46,688 nucleotides of DNA from Chromatiales bacterium. GTDB lineage: Bacteria > Pseudomonadota > Gammaproteobacteria > Steroidobacterales > GCA-2729495. Every line of letters begins with the position of its first letter. Positions within the stretch are counted from its first letter, which is position 1. Position numbers and translations under genes: made by a program. Under the pieces are notes generated by a model. It ran no database searches. It saw only the letters and a list, made by a program, of their open reading frames with translations, and was not told the origin of the DNA. The stretch covers positions 1 to 46,688 of the forward strand of contig JAEUQA010000024.1 of the NCBI GenBank assembly GCA_016789845.1, in the 5' to 3' direction. Below are positions 14,056 through 22,288 of this stretch, piece by piece.

Positions 14056-16056
14056 ATGCCAGACCGGTCGCGCCTGAAGGCGCTCCTACTGGTAGCGGCC
14101 ATCTCCTCCCCGTCCGTCCATGCCGGCGACGCCGACTGGACCTTCTACGGCGGCGATGCCGGCGGCTCCCATTACTCTTCGCTCGACCAGATCAATCGCG
14201 GCAACGTCGGCAAGCTGGTCAAGGCCTGGGAGTACAGCACCGGCGAGCTCGGCCGGCACCCCGACCGCCAGGCCTTCGCCAGCTTTCACGCCACCCCCTT
14301 GCTCCTGCCGCCGGCGGCCGGGCAATCCCTCGTCTTCTGCACGCCGTTCAACCGCCTGATCGCGCTCGACCCGGCCACGGGGACCGAGCGCTGGGTCTTC
14401 GACCCGCAACTGGAGCTGGGCCCCGTTGGCACCCGCTACAACTGCCGGGGCATCGCCTACTGGCAGGACAGCGAGGCCCCCGCCACCGCCGCCTGCGCCC
14501 ACCGGCTGTACATGGGCACCGGCGACCTGCGGCTGGTCGCGGTGGATGCGCGCACCGGGCGCGCCTGCCCCGACTTTGGCACTGCCGGCACCGTCGACGT
14601 GAAGTCACTGGTGCTGGCCGAGGCGGAAAGCAGGTCCCGGCGCATTGGCCGCCCCGTGAACTTCCGGCACGGCGACGTGCAGTTCTCGTCGCCGCCCACG
14701 GTCGCGGGCTCGGTGGTGGTCGTCGGCTCGGCCAACAACACCAAGTTCCGCCGCAACGACGGGCCGTCCGGCGCGGTCCGGGCCTTCGATCTCCGCAGCG
14801 GCGCACTTCGCTGGAGCTTCGATCCCGTGCCCCGGAATCCCGGCGACCCGCAGGCGGCCGGCTGGACGGAGGACGCGCTGGCGACCACCGGCGCCGCCAA
14901 CGTCTGGAGCATCATGTCCTACGACGCGGCACGGGACCTGGTCTTCCTGCCGACCGCCAGCGCGGCGCCGGATTTCTTCGGCGGCACCCGGCCGGGCGAC
15001 AACCGCTATGCCAATTCGGTCGTGGCGCTGCGCGCCGCCACCGGCGAGGTGGCGTGGCACTACCAGCTGGTGCACCACGACGTCTGGGACATCGACCTGC
15101 CGGCGCAGCCGATGCTCCTCGACCTCGCCCTCGACGGCAGCAAGGTGCCGTCGGTGGTCCAGCTGACGAAGATGGGCCTGGTGTTCGCCTTCGACCGGGC
15201 CACGGGCGCGCCCGTACTCCCCATCGAGGAGCGGCCGGTGCCGGGGGGCGGCGTCCCGGGCGAGCAGCTGTCGCCAACGCAGCCATTTCCGGTGACGATT
15301 CCGCCCCTCGTGCCGGGCGGGCTGACCCCCGACGATGCCTGGGGCTACACCTTCCTCGACCGGGCCGTCTGCCGGCGGATGATCGAGGGCGCGCGTCACG
15401 GTGCGTACTACCTGCCACCCAGCCGGGAGGGCACGGTGAACTTTCCGGGCATGGCGGTCACCAACTGGGGCGGCGGCGGCTTCGATCCGCAACGCCAGCT
15501 GCTGATCGTCCCGGTCAACCGGGCGCCGACCTTCACCCAGCTGATTCCCGTCGACGAGGTGGACCCCGACGTGCTCGCCAGGCCGATGGCCGGCCTGATG
15601 GGCAATCCCGGGCGGCTCGATGGCACCCCTTGGGCGCAGGTCTTCAAGCCGCTCCTCTCGCCCCTGTTCTCGCCGTGCAACCCGCCGCCCTGGGGTGAAC
15701 TGGTGGCCCTCGACCTGGCGACCGGGAAGACCCGCTGGCGCGTGCCGCTGGGCGTGCTGGACAAGCTGGTCCGCCTCCCACTGCCCCTGCGCTGGGGCAC
15801 CCCGACGTCCGGCGGCCCGATCGTCACCGCCGGCGGCATCGTCTTCATCGGGGCCACGATGGACGAGCGCTTCCGCGCCTTCGACGTGGAGACGGGCGAG
15901 GAGCTGTGGGAAACCCCGACGCCCACCGCCGCCATGGCCACGCCGATGACCTACGAGGTCGACGGCCGGCAGTTCGTCGCCGTGGCGGCCGGCGGGCACA
16001 TGTGGCAATACTCCTTCAAGATCGGCGACTCGCTGATTGCATGGCGCCTCCCGTAG
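14056..16056 (+). CDS. PQQ-dependent dehydrogenase, periplasmic (paralogue 2), REP-encoded signal peptide
   Basis: 666 aa, the same length as the PQQ dehydrogenase at 7510-9510 and alignable throughout: WTFYGGDAGGSHYSSLDQIN, HHDVWDIDLPAQP near residue 340, and GGPIVTAGGIVFIGATMDE. It should oxidise a small alcohol, polyol or sugar in the periplasm. Signal peptide: MPDRSRLKALLLVAAISS ending SVHA. The codons for RSRLKALL are a REP element (14067-14089), so the positive and early hydrophobic regions of the signal are repeat-derived. No good Shine-Dalgarno is visible. The stop is the TAG of another REP. The frame is open far upstream, overlapping the barrel gene, but only this start gives a signal peptide. 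Confidence 0.88.
   Translation: MPDRSRLKALLLVAAISSPSVHAGDADWTFYGGDAGGSHYSSLDQINRGNVGKLVKAWEYSTGELGRHPDRQAFASFHATPLLLPPAAGQSLVFCTPFNRLIALDPATGTERWVFDPQLELGPVGTRYNCRGIAYWQDSEAPATAACAHRLYMGTGDLRLVAVDARTGRACPDFGTAGTVDVKSLVLAEAESRSRRIGRPVNFRHGDVQFSSPPTVAGSVVVVGSANNTKFRRNDGPSGAVRAFDLRSGALRWSFDPVPRNPGDPQAAGWTEDALATTGAANVWSIMSYDAARDLVFLPTASAAPDFFGGTRPGDNRYANSVVALRAATGEVAWHYQLVHHDVWDIDLPAQPMLLDLALDGSKVPSVVQLTKMGLVFAFDRATGAPVLPIEERPVPGGGVPGEQLSPTQPFPVTIPPLVPGGLTPDDAWGYTFLDRAVCRRMIEGARHGAYYLPPSREGTVNFPGMAVTNWGGGGFDPQRQLLIVPVNRAPTFTQLIPVDEVDPDVLARPMAGLMGNPGRLDGTPWAQVFKPLLSPLFSPCNPPPWGELVALDLATGKTRWRVPLGVLDKLVRLPLPLRWGTPTSGGPIVTAGGIVFIGATMDERFRAFDVETGEELWETPTPTAAMATPMTYEVDGRQFVAVAAGGHMWQYSFKIGDSLIAWRLP
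14067..14089 (-). repeat. REP element inside a coding sequence (signal peptide)
   Basis: A minus-strand REP, GTAGGAGCGCCTTCAG followed by GCGCGAC, lies 11 nt after the start codon of the second PQQ dehydrogenase. Read on the plus strand in that frame it encodes R-S-R-L-K-A-L-L. The REP TAG is read as CTA (Leu), so no stop arises. Confidence 0.9.
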
Positions 16057-16152
16057 GAGCGCCTTCGGGCGCGACCCCGCCCCCTCCCGGGAGAGACTCG
16101 CGGACTCGATTCTCCCGGGAGGGGGCGGGGTCGCGCCGGACGGCGCTCCTGC
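16053..16152. repeat. Composite REP palindrome (two REPs plus nested inverted repeat)
   Basis: A REP at 16053-16075 and an inverted REP at 16130-16152 flank a second inverted repeat, CCCCGCCCCCTCCCGGGAGA, with its complement ending at about 16130. The centre holds GACTCGCGGACTCGATTC, the inverted form of the core at both window ends. The TAG at 16054-16056 stops the PQQ dehydrogenase. The whole 100 bp could fold into one hairpin. Confidence 0.88.
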
Positions 16153-16293
16153 GGGAACTGCATCACAGTCAGGCCGTCGCCGCGCTTGCGGGACTGTGAG
16201 CCCCGGCACGTCCCACCGGACATAAAACCGTGATCCTAGGGCCGCATGACCGGAACGTGGCGTTCCGGCATTCCAGTCTCCCGGGAGCACGCC

Positions 16294-16902
16294 ATGGTTT
16301 CCACATCACGTCAGCAGGGCTTCACCCTCCTCGAGATCGCGGTCGTCCTGGCCATCATCGGCCTGCTGGTCGGCGGTGCCCTGAAGGGGCAGGAGATGAT
16401 GCTGAATGCCAAGGTGAGCAAGGTCGAGAATGACTTCAAGGGCATCTCTGCAGCGATCCTGGCCTACCAGGACCGCTACGGGGTCCTGCCCGGCGATGAC
16501 CCCGCCGCCTCGACCCGCTTTCCCGGCAACTGGACCGCCGCGGACAATGGCAACGGCAACGGGGTGATCGGCGGCGCCTGGAACGGCACCGACAACGCCC
16601 TCGAGTCCCGCAAGATCTGGAAGCACCTGCGCGGCGCCGGCTTCCTCAAGGGCCCCGTCGACCGCAGTACGGCCGCCTACCAGCAGCCCGCCCATGCCTT
16701 TGGCGGCCTGATCGGCTTCGAGCAGGGCCTGTACAACCTCAGCGGCCACGTGGTCGTGTTCGGCGCCCTGCAGGGCAACGTCACACAGCTCCTCGAGGCC
16801 CGCAGCGACGACGGCAACCCTAGCCGCGGCTCCCTGCAGGGCAACGCGACGGCCACCACCTACACGGCCGGCACGAAGTACGACGTGGCCTACGCCTTCT
16901 AG
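16294..16902 (+). CDS. Prepilin-like protein with type IV cleavage/methylation signal
   Basis: 202 aa from ATG 16294 (CGGGAG upstream). The N-terminus, STSRQQG|FTLLEIAVVLAIIG, is a classical prepilin peptidase site: Gly at -1, Phe at +1, Glu at +5, then a hydrophobic helix. The globular part is Gly/Asn-rich (NGNGNGVIGGAWNGTDN) and contains YQDRYGVLPGDD, common in solitary pilin-like proteins. No pilus or type II secretion assembly genes are nearby, so it must use machinery encoded elsewhere. It ends only 14 nt from the convergent DUF5666 gene. Confidence 0.85.
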   Translation: MVSTSRQQGFTLLEIAVVLAIIGLLVGGALKGQEMMLNAKVSKVENDFKGISAAILAYQDRYGVLPGDDPAASTRFPGNWTAADNGNGNGVIGGAWNGTDNALESRKIWKHLRGAGFLKGPVDRSTAAYQQPAHAFGGLIGFEQGLYNLSGHVVVFGALQGNVTQLLEARSDDGNPSRGSLQGNATATTYTAGTKYDVAYAF

Positions 16903-16916
16903 CTGCCCGCCGGCCC

Positions 16917-18383
16917 CTAGTCCTCGATCTCGACTTCGTCCGCGAGGACCGGCGTGCTGGCGCCCGGCGGGTTCAGGAGGAACTTCACCTTCAGCTCATC
17001 GCCGGCGGCCACGGCACCCCCGAAGAACTCCGCAGCCGTGATTTCCGGCCCGTCGTCGAAGTAGAAGGACGTGAAGTCATCGGTCTGGACCGTCACGCCG
17101 AGCAGGGTGAAGTCCGGATCAGCCAGCGCATTGAGCGCGAGGCGTCCCCGCAGCCGGCCCTGCACGTCGGGTTCCTGCCGCTGCAGGAGCGTGGCGAGGA
17201 TGCTGCCGTTCTGCTGGACGATGCCGCGGATCTCGACGAAGTCGGGATTGCCGCCACCCCGGAGGTCGCTGAGCCTGAAGTTGCGCACCCCGGCATCGCT
17301 CTGGTCCTCGAGGCGCGTGTTGGCGTCCACCTGCACGGTGACCCCCAGCACCACCAGCCTTCCCGCAGGCGCATCGACCGAGTCCACATTGGCCGCCATG
17401 CGGGCATCCACCGGCGAGCCGCCGGCGCCGGCGCGAACCTTGACCTCCCGCGCGACGATGACGCCACTGGCATTGAACTCGCCCTCGACCCGCACCTTGG
17501 CGCCGAGCGCGACGGTTCCGCCGTCGGCGGCGACACTGCTTTGGACCGGGACGCCGGCCACGGAGAAGGAGCTGGCACTGGTGAACGCGGTGACGTAGCC
17601 CTCGACCTCCGCATCATCGCCGTCGGAGCCGATCCGGTCGGCCCCGTCCTCGAGTTCCACCCGGGTGGCGACGAGCTGGCCGCTGCCATTCACGAACGTG
17701 CCCTTGGCCTCCACGAAGTCGCCGTTGCTGATCTCGTTGCCCGGGGCGTCGATCACGGCGGTGGCCGTGTTGACCACCTGCCCGTTGATGGCGAAAGTGT
17801 TTGCCGTCCGGCCGGTGACGATGCCACGGATCTCGAGTTCCCCGCCCGGGGCCTTGCGCTCGATGCGGGTCGCCCGGACCACGGGGGTTGCCCCGCTGTC
17901 GTCCAGCAGGCCGCTCACCTCGACGAAGTCGCCGTCAGCCAGGCTGTCCAGGTCGAAGAGCGGCGACGCGAAGGACGTGTCGGCGTCCACGCGAACGGTC
18001 TGCCCGAGGACCAGGAAGGACTGCGCGGCGCGGTCGATGCTGCCGGGAGTGATCGGCCCCTCGACGGCGTCGTCGTAGAAGACGTCGTCCGCCCGGCGCG
18101 TGACCCCGTTGTCGCTGCTGGACCAGCGCACGGTGACGACCTGGCCAACCTGCAGGCTGCCGATCTGCCCCGGATTGTCATCGATGCTGAACGACGTGCC
18201 AGTCGTGTCGTACCTGACGCCATTGACGATGATGCTGCCGAAGCCGGTGATCGTGCCGGTCGTGACGCCCAGGCGATCGATGCCGGCGAATGACCCCCCA
18301 CCCCCGCCGCCGCAGGCGACGACCAGGCTCATTACCAGCCCCGTGAGGCCGGCGGTGAAAATCCCACGTTTGAACTTCTGCAT
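16917..18383 (-). CDS. DUF5666 repeat lipoprotein
   Basis: 488 aa. The N-terminus MQKFKRGIFTAGLTGLVM is followed by SLVVACGGGGGG, a lipobox whose Cys would be lipidated. Poly-Gly and several beta-rich repeats of the DUF5666 type follow (TGTITGFGSIIVNGVRYDT; later VEGYVTAFTSASSFSVAGVP and VEIRGIVQQNGSILATLLQR). It is probably anchored in the outer or inner membrane facing the periplasm. ATG 18383 is preferred because it starts the lipoprotein signal and has AAGGGG upstream. The DUF6502 gene lies 17 nt upstream on the same strand, so the two are probably co-transcribed. Function unknown. Confidence 0.85.
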   Translation of the reverse strand: MQKFKRGIFTAGLTGLVMSLVVACGGGGGGSFAGIDRLGVTTGTITGFGSIIVNGVRYDTTGTSFSIDDNPGQIGSLQVGQVVTVRWSSSDNGVTRRADDVFYDDAVEGPITPGSIDRAAQSFLVLGQTVRVDADTSFASPLFDLDSLADGDFVEVSGLLDDSGATPVVRATRIERKAPGGELEIRGIVTGRTANTFAINGQVVNTATAVIDAPGNEISNGDFVEAKGTFVNGSGQLVATRVELEDGADRIGSDGDDAEVEGYVTAFTSASSFSVAGVPVQSSVAADGGTVALGAKVRVEGEFNASGVIVAREVKVRAGAGGSPVDARMAANVDSVDAPAGRLVVLGVTVQVDANTRLEDQSDAGVRNFRLSDLRGGGNPDFVEIRGIVQQNGSILATLLQRQEPDVQGRLRGRLALNALADPDFTLLGVTVQTDDFTSFYFDDGPEITAAEFFGGAVAAGDELKVKFLLNPPGASTPVLADEVEIED

Positions 18384-18400
18384 GACCAATCCCCTTGGTT

Positions 18401-19294
18401 TCATTCGCCAGCAATCAGGAACGCGCCAAGACCCAGCCGCATCCGCCTGCGCGCGGCAGTCGTTGCCGGCCTCGCTTCGTGCTCGGTCAACCATTTATCC
18501 ACCCGCTCCAGGAATTCCTGGCCGTTTTTCTCGATGAAGGCCTCGAACTCCGGCATCGCAGCCGCATCCACGCTGTCGCTGGTCGCCCGGCCGATGAAGC
18601 GCCGGGGAGGCTGGCCGCCACCCGGCGATACTGGCTCGGTTCCCACGTCCAGGTTATGCGTGATTCCCGCACCCAGGTCCCGCAGCATGCTGCCGGCATT
18701 CAGGATCCACTGGGGATCGAAGCGCCGGGGCATGAAATAGCGCCGTTCCGCACGAAGTGTACCGTCAGGCAAGGTGATGATGGCCCCGGCCCGTTCGAGT
18801 TCCCTGCGCATGCTGGTCACGGGCACGTCACCCCCATAGCGGCGCCAGAGCGTCGCGAAACTGGCGCCCTCGCCCTCGGCCGGGAGCACGCGGGGCGCGC
18901 CGGCCGGGGTCAGGAAGTCCGGGTCCTGGTGCCAGCCGGAGAGGACTCGCGTGGCATCCGTGGTCTTGTTCGGCAGGGGGTCGGACTCCTGCGCCAGCAA
19001 CGCCCGGACGCGGGCAATCTCCTTGCGGCTGACGCCGGTGAGTATCGACACCCGGGACACATTGGTGGGCCGGCCGTTGAGGCCGAAATCCTGGCTGGCC
19101 ACGGCGACAAAGACGCCCTTGGACACTTCGGCAAACTCCCGCCAGGTCATTCCGCACTTCAGCAGGAGGCTCGCGACCGGCCGGAGCAGGACGCGGCAGG
19201 TCTGGACGACGGCGGCACGGTCCAGGGCGCTGGAATCGGCTGGGGAGGCAGGGCTGTCCACTAATAACTCGCTCGACTCAGGGTGCGATGCCAA
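18401..19294 (-). CDS. DUF6502 family protein (putative DNA-binding)
   Basis: 297 aa from a TTG at 19294; an in-frame GTG about 30 nt downstream could also serve. The N-terminal half has the family features LLRPVASLLLKCGMTWREFA and SRVSILTGVSRKEIARVRAL, which looks like a helix-turn-helix. A variable middle and a C-terminal helical part (EFEAFIEKNGQEFLERVDKW) follow. No signal peptide is present. An AT-rich palindrome sits directly upstream. Pairing with a DUF5666 lipoprotein gene suggests the two work together, and a regulatory role for this protein is inference. Confidence 0.75.
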   Translation of the reverse strand: MASHPESSELLVDSPASPADSSALDRAAVVQTCRVLLRPVASLLLKCGMTWREFAEVSKGVFVAVASQDFGLNGRPTNVSRVSILTGVSRKEIARVRALLAQESDPLPNKTTDATRVLSGWHQDPDFLTPAGAPRVLPAEGEGASFATLWRRYGGDVPVTSMRRELERAGAIITLPDGTLRAERRYFMPRRFDPQWILNAGSMLRDLGAGITHNLDVGTEPVSPGGGQPPRRFIGRATSDSVDAAAMPEFEAFIEKNGQEFLERVDKWLTEHEARPATTAARRRMRLGLGAFLIAGE

Positions 19295-19296
19295 GC

Positions 19297-19319
19297 ATAT
19301 GGGTCTTTTTACCCCATAT
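19297..19319. promoter_or_regulatory. AT-rich palindrome upstream of the DUF6502 gene
   Basis: ATATGGG and CCCATAT form a 7-bp inverted repeat around a T-rich centre, immediately upstream of the predicted TTG start. It is the only strongly AT-rich patch nearby. It could be an operator or part of the promoter. No clean -35/-10 pair at proper spacing is seen. Confidence 0.35.
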
Positions 19320-19331
19320 AAATCCCGGTGG

Positions 19332-20351
19332 TCAAGCCCGGCCGGTTGTTTCCGGACCCAGCACCACCAGGGCCTTGCCCACGTTCTCCCCCCGCATCAG
19401 CCGGGAGAAGTGGGCCCCGGCCTGGCCAATGCCCTCCGCCCGGTCTTCCCGGTAGCGGATCCGGCCGTCCCGGATGCCGGCCGCCACGGCGGCCTCGAAG
19501 GCCGGCCGGCGATGCTCGAAGTCCGAGACCACCAGGCCCTTCATGACCGCGCGCTTCAGGATGGGCAGCGCGAGATCGAGGGGCTTCGACTTCGCCGGGT
19601 CGTTGTAGCGCTCCATCAGGCCACAGAGGATGACGGTGCCGTTGATCTTCAGGACCGAGAATGCGTCGGCGAGCATCTGGCCACCCACGTTGTCGTGGTA
19701 GATGTCCGCGCCCTCCGGCAACGCCGCGCGGAGTGCCTCCAGGAAGCCCTTTTGCCGGTAATTCACGCAGGCGCGGAAGCCAAGCTCCCGGGTGACGATC
19801 GCGCACTTCTCGTCGGAGCCCGCGATGCCGACCGCCTCCGCACCCCGGAGCATGGCCAGCTGGCCGACCATCGAGCCCACGGGCCCGAGGGCGGCCGAGA
19901 CGAGCACCGTCTGGTCCGCGTGCACGCCCGCCAGCTCGATGATGCTGGCCCAGGCCGTGAGCCCCGGCATCCCGAGCACGCCCAGCCACGTGGAAAGCGG
20001 TGCCAGCGCCGGATCCACCCGCTCGGTGCGCTCCCCGGTCGACAGGCCGTACTCCTGCCAGCCGCCGAAATGCCGGACGTACTGGCCCTCCGCGTAGTCC
20101 GGGTGCCGGGACCGGACCACCTGGCCCAGCGTCTCGGCCGCGGGCATGTCGCCGGGTCCCAGGGGCTGGCGCCCCGTCATGTGCCGGCCGGCCATGGCCG
20201 AGCGCTGGTAGGGATCCAGGGAGAGGTAGATGTGCCGGACGAGGAACTGGCCGTCGCCGGGCTCGGGGAGCGGTTCGTCCACCACCCGGAAGTCCTCCGG
20301 GACGGGGACACCAGCCAGTGAACGGGCAAGCACGACCTTGTGATTGAGCAT
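19332..20351 (-). CDS. NADP-dependent MDR-superfamily oxidoreductase (CurA/alkenal reductase-like)
   Basis: 339 aa zinc-independent medium-chain reductase. Relatives reduce the C=C bond of enones or alkenals with NADPH. Family features: VRHIYLSLDPYQRSAM (about 41-56), LVSAALGPVGSMVGQLA as the dinucleotide-binding Rossmann stretch, GIAGSDEKC, and VILCGLMERYNDP near residue 243, matching the CG-x-I-x-x-YN motif of the CurA branch. ATG 20351 is chosen over an open extension because the protein aligns from MLNHKVVLARSLAG. Divergent from the DUF1838 gene with 86 nt between. Confidence 0.88.
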   Translation of the reverse strand: MLNHKVVLARSLAGVPVPEDFRVVDEPLPEPGDGQFLVRHIYLSLDPYQRSAMAGRHMTGRQPLGPGDMPAAETLGQVVRSRHPDYAEGQYVRHFGGWQEYGLSTGERTERVDPALAPLSTWLGVLGMPGLTAWASIIELAGVHADQTVLVSAALGPVGSMVGQLAMLRGAEAVGIAGSDEKCAIVTRELGFRACVNYRQKGFLEALRAALPEGADIYHDNVGGQMLADAFSVLKINGTVILCGLMERYNDPAKSKPLDLALPILKRAVMKGLVVSDFEHRRPAFEAAVAAGIRDGRIRYREDRAEGIGQAGAHFSRLMRGENVGKALVVLGPETTGRA

Positions 20352-20437
20352 GGCGCCACCGTACCTGCTGGCGCCCCGTCCGGCTAGACTAGCGGGCCAA
20401 TCAGCGGACCGGCAGTACATCCAAGGAACAAACAACG

Positions 20438-21316
20438 ATGGCCATCATTCCCTTCGAGACCAAGATCGACTTCATGAACCCCCGGTGGAACCGGGACTCC
20501 TGGGCGCGCATCCAGGCCGACATGGACTCCAGCAAGGAGCGCATCGGCCACTGCAGCGGCGTGATCCTGGGCGTGAAGCCCGGCGAGAAGCTGCGGCCCC
20601 TGCTCGGCTTCCAGACCTTCCTGGCGACGCGCCTCGTGCCGCTGCCCGATGGCAACATCCGGCGCCTGAACAAGGAAGTCATTTTCTATACCAACCTGAA
20701 CCGCCTCGGTCAGCCCGGCGACATCATCGAGGAATGGGAAAACCCCTGGACCAAGGAGAAGGTGAAGGTGGTGCAGGTCTTCAACGACCCCTTCAACTAC
20801 ACCATCAGCGACACCCTGATCCTGGCGCCGGAAGACTTCCCCGGCGACAAGAGCAAGCTGCCGAAGATCCCGCTGATCTTCCCGTGGCAGGACCTGGACG
20901 GCGAGACCTTCGTCCTGTCCACGGACATGCACCTGAACTACCCGAACCCGCTGCAGCCGGACAAGTGGCCCCGGGAGTCCGCCGGCCCGACGGCGCAGGT
21001 CTCCGAGATGATGCGCTACTTCGTGAAGAAGAAGGACCTGGAGAATCCCAAGCTGACCGCCGTGCCCTTCGTCGGCACCTGGCACCGCGTTACCCCGTGG
21101 CTGCCCTGGATGCTGATGGGCACGACGCCCGGCCACTGCATGTACACCTCGACCATGACGGCCTTCGACAACGTGGAGCGGCTGCCCAAGGTGATCCTGG
21201 ACTACGCGAGGAAGCACAAGCCGGACATCCTGTCGGCGCCGACCGAGGACTACGGCCCGAGCCACTCGAGCCTGGAGCACTACGCCCGGCAGCAGAAGCC
21301 CGCTCCGGTCGCCTAG
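20438..21316 (+). CDS. DUF1838 family protein
   Basis: 292 aa, no signal peptide. I recognise the DUF1838 layout: an N-terminal FETKIDFMNPRWN, a middle beta-rich part (VVQVFNDPFNYTISDTLILA), and a conserved aromatic region HRVTPWLPWMLMGTTPGH followed by LPKVILDYARKHKPD. Function of the family is not established; the His/Trp/Pro-rich region may be a ligand pocket. A long family-B palindrome starts right after the stop and reaches the next gene's start. Confidence 0.75.
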   Translation: MAIIPFETKIDFMNPRWNRDSWARIQADMDSSKERIGHCSGVILGVKPGEKLRPLLGFQTFLATRLVPLPDGNIRRLNKEVIFYTNLNRLGQPGDIIEEWENPWTKEKVKVVQVFNDPFNYTISDTLILAPEDFPGDKSKLPKIPLIFPWQDLDGETFVLSTDMHLNYPNPLQPDKWPRESAGPTAQVSEMMRYFVKKKDLENPKLTAVPFVGTWHRVTPWLPWMLMGTTPGHCMYTSTMTAFDNVERLPKVILDYARKHKPDILSAPTEDYGPSHSSLEHYARQQKPAPVA

Positions 21317-21323
21317 TACCAAA

Positions 21324-21409
21324 AAAGGTACCGGACACTTAGTTATTCGGTTTTGCTTAGTTATTTGGAATAACTAAGCAAACCGAATAACTAAGTGTCC
21401 GGTACCTTT
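21324..21409. repeat. Family-B palindrome, 86 bp, abutting a start codon
   Basis: The left arm 21324-21365 and right arm 21369-21409 pair along their length except for one extra T, with a 3-nt loop (TGG). The outer arm begins AAAGGTACCGGACACTTAG, and TTAGTTATT occurs twice per arm. It begins 8 nt after the DUF1838 stop and ends 6 nt before the ATG of the NQO-like gene. It shares its outer sequence and TTAGTTATT with the palindrome at 32973-33048. The element is AT-rich compared with its surroundings. Confidence 0.92.
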
Positions 21410-21415
21410 CTTCCC

Positions 21416-22171
21416 ATGCGCGTCCTGATCGTCTACGCCCACCCGGAGCCCACGTCCTTCAATGGTGCGATGAAGGATCAGGCGGTCGAGACGCTGACCG
21501 GAGCGGGACACTCCGTGACCGTGTCCGACCTCTACGCCCAGGGCTTCAACCCCGTGGCCGGGTCCCACGACTTCACCCGCCGCGCCGATCCCGCCCGGCT
21601 CGACGTCGGCGCCGAGCAGGCCAACGCGGCCCGCACGGCCGGCTTTGCCCCCGACCTGCAGGCCGAGATCGACAAGCTCATGGCGGCCGACTTGCTCCTG
21701 CTCCAGTTCCCCTTCTGGTGGTACTCCGTGCCCGCCATGCTGAAGGGCTGGATCGACCGGGTCTTCGCCTACGGCGTGGCCTACGACTTCGGCCGCACCT
21801 GGGACCGGGGCGTGTTCACCGGCCGCCGCGCCATGCTGTCCTTCACCACCAGCGCCCCGCCCACCTCATCCATGCCGGACGGACGCAACGGGGACCTGGA
21901 ACGGACGCTCTGGCCGCTCCATGCCGGGGTGCTCGCGCTCTGCGGCTACGAGGTGCTGAAGCCCTTCGTGGCCCACGCGGTCCGCTGGGTCGACCAGGCC
22001 CGCCGCGAGGCGATCCTCGACGACTACCGCCAGCGGCTACTGCACGTCGAGAGCGACCGGCCCCTGTTCTTCCAGAAACTCGAGGACTACGGCCCGGACG
22101 GCCGCCTGAAGCCTGGGATAGAGCCCCGGACACCCGGCCAGCACCGGGGGCCCCGCCTGCATCTCGACTAG
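21416..22171 (+). CDS. NAD(P)H-dependent quinone/flavin oxidoreductase (flavodoxin_2 fold)
   Basis: 251 aa of the NQO1/MdaB-like family, FMN- or FAD-dependent two-electron quinone reductases. N-terminal RVLIVYAHPEPTSFNGAM is the nucleotide-phosphate loop region. LLLLQFPFWWYSVPAMLKGW then IDRVFAYG is the hallmark active-site segment, and RRAMLSFTTSAPPTS follows. ATG 21416 is the natural start. A GTG inside the palindrome (21395) is in frame but encodes only repeat sequence. No purine-rich Shine-Dalgarno lies before the ATG, because the palindrome ends 6 nt away. The C-terminal 20 residues are low-complexity. Confidence 0.88.
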   Translation: MRVLIVYAHPEPTSFNGAMKDQAVETLTGAGHSVTVSDLYAQGFNPVAGSHDFTRRADPARLDVGAEQANAARTAGFAPDLQAEIDKLMAADLLLLQFPFWWYSVPAMLKGWIDRVFAYGVAYDFGRTWDRGVFTGRRAMLSFTTSAPPTSSMPDGRNGDLERTLWPLHAGVLALCGYEVLKPFVAHAVRWVDQARREAILDDYRQRLLHVESDRPLFFQKLEDYGPDGRLKPGIEPRTPGQHRGPRLHLD

Positions 22172-22248
22172 CAGCCCGGCCCGGCCAGCCGTCCTGGCCA
22201 ACCGCCGTGGCGACCACACCTCGGCGCGAGACGCTGCGGGGTTCGTGG

Positions 22249-22254
22249 TATAGA
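22249..22254 (+). promoter_or_regulatory. Possible -10 box upstream of the lipoprotein gene
   Basis: TATAGA lies 34 nt upstream of the lipoprotein ATG in otherwise GC-rich DNA. No convincing -35 box stands 16-18 bp upstream, so this is a weak call. Confidence 0.3.
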
Positions 22255-22288
22255 TTTCCCTTTCACCGGTTTGAGGACTCTCCCGCCC

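Noticed and set aside
12195..14102. Minus-strand open frame across both barrel genes
   Set aside because: Shadow of two well-supported outer-membrane protein genes; no start context or motif.
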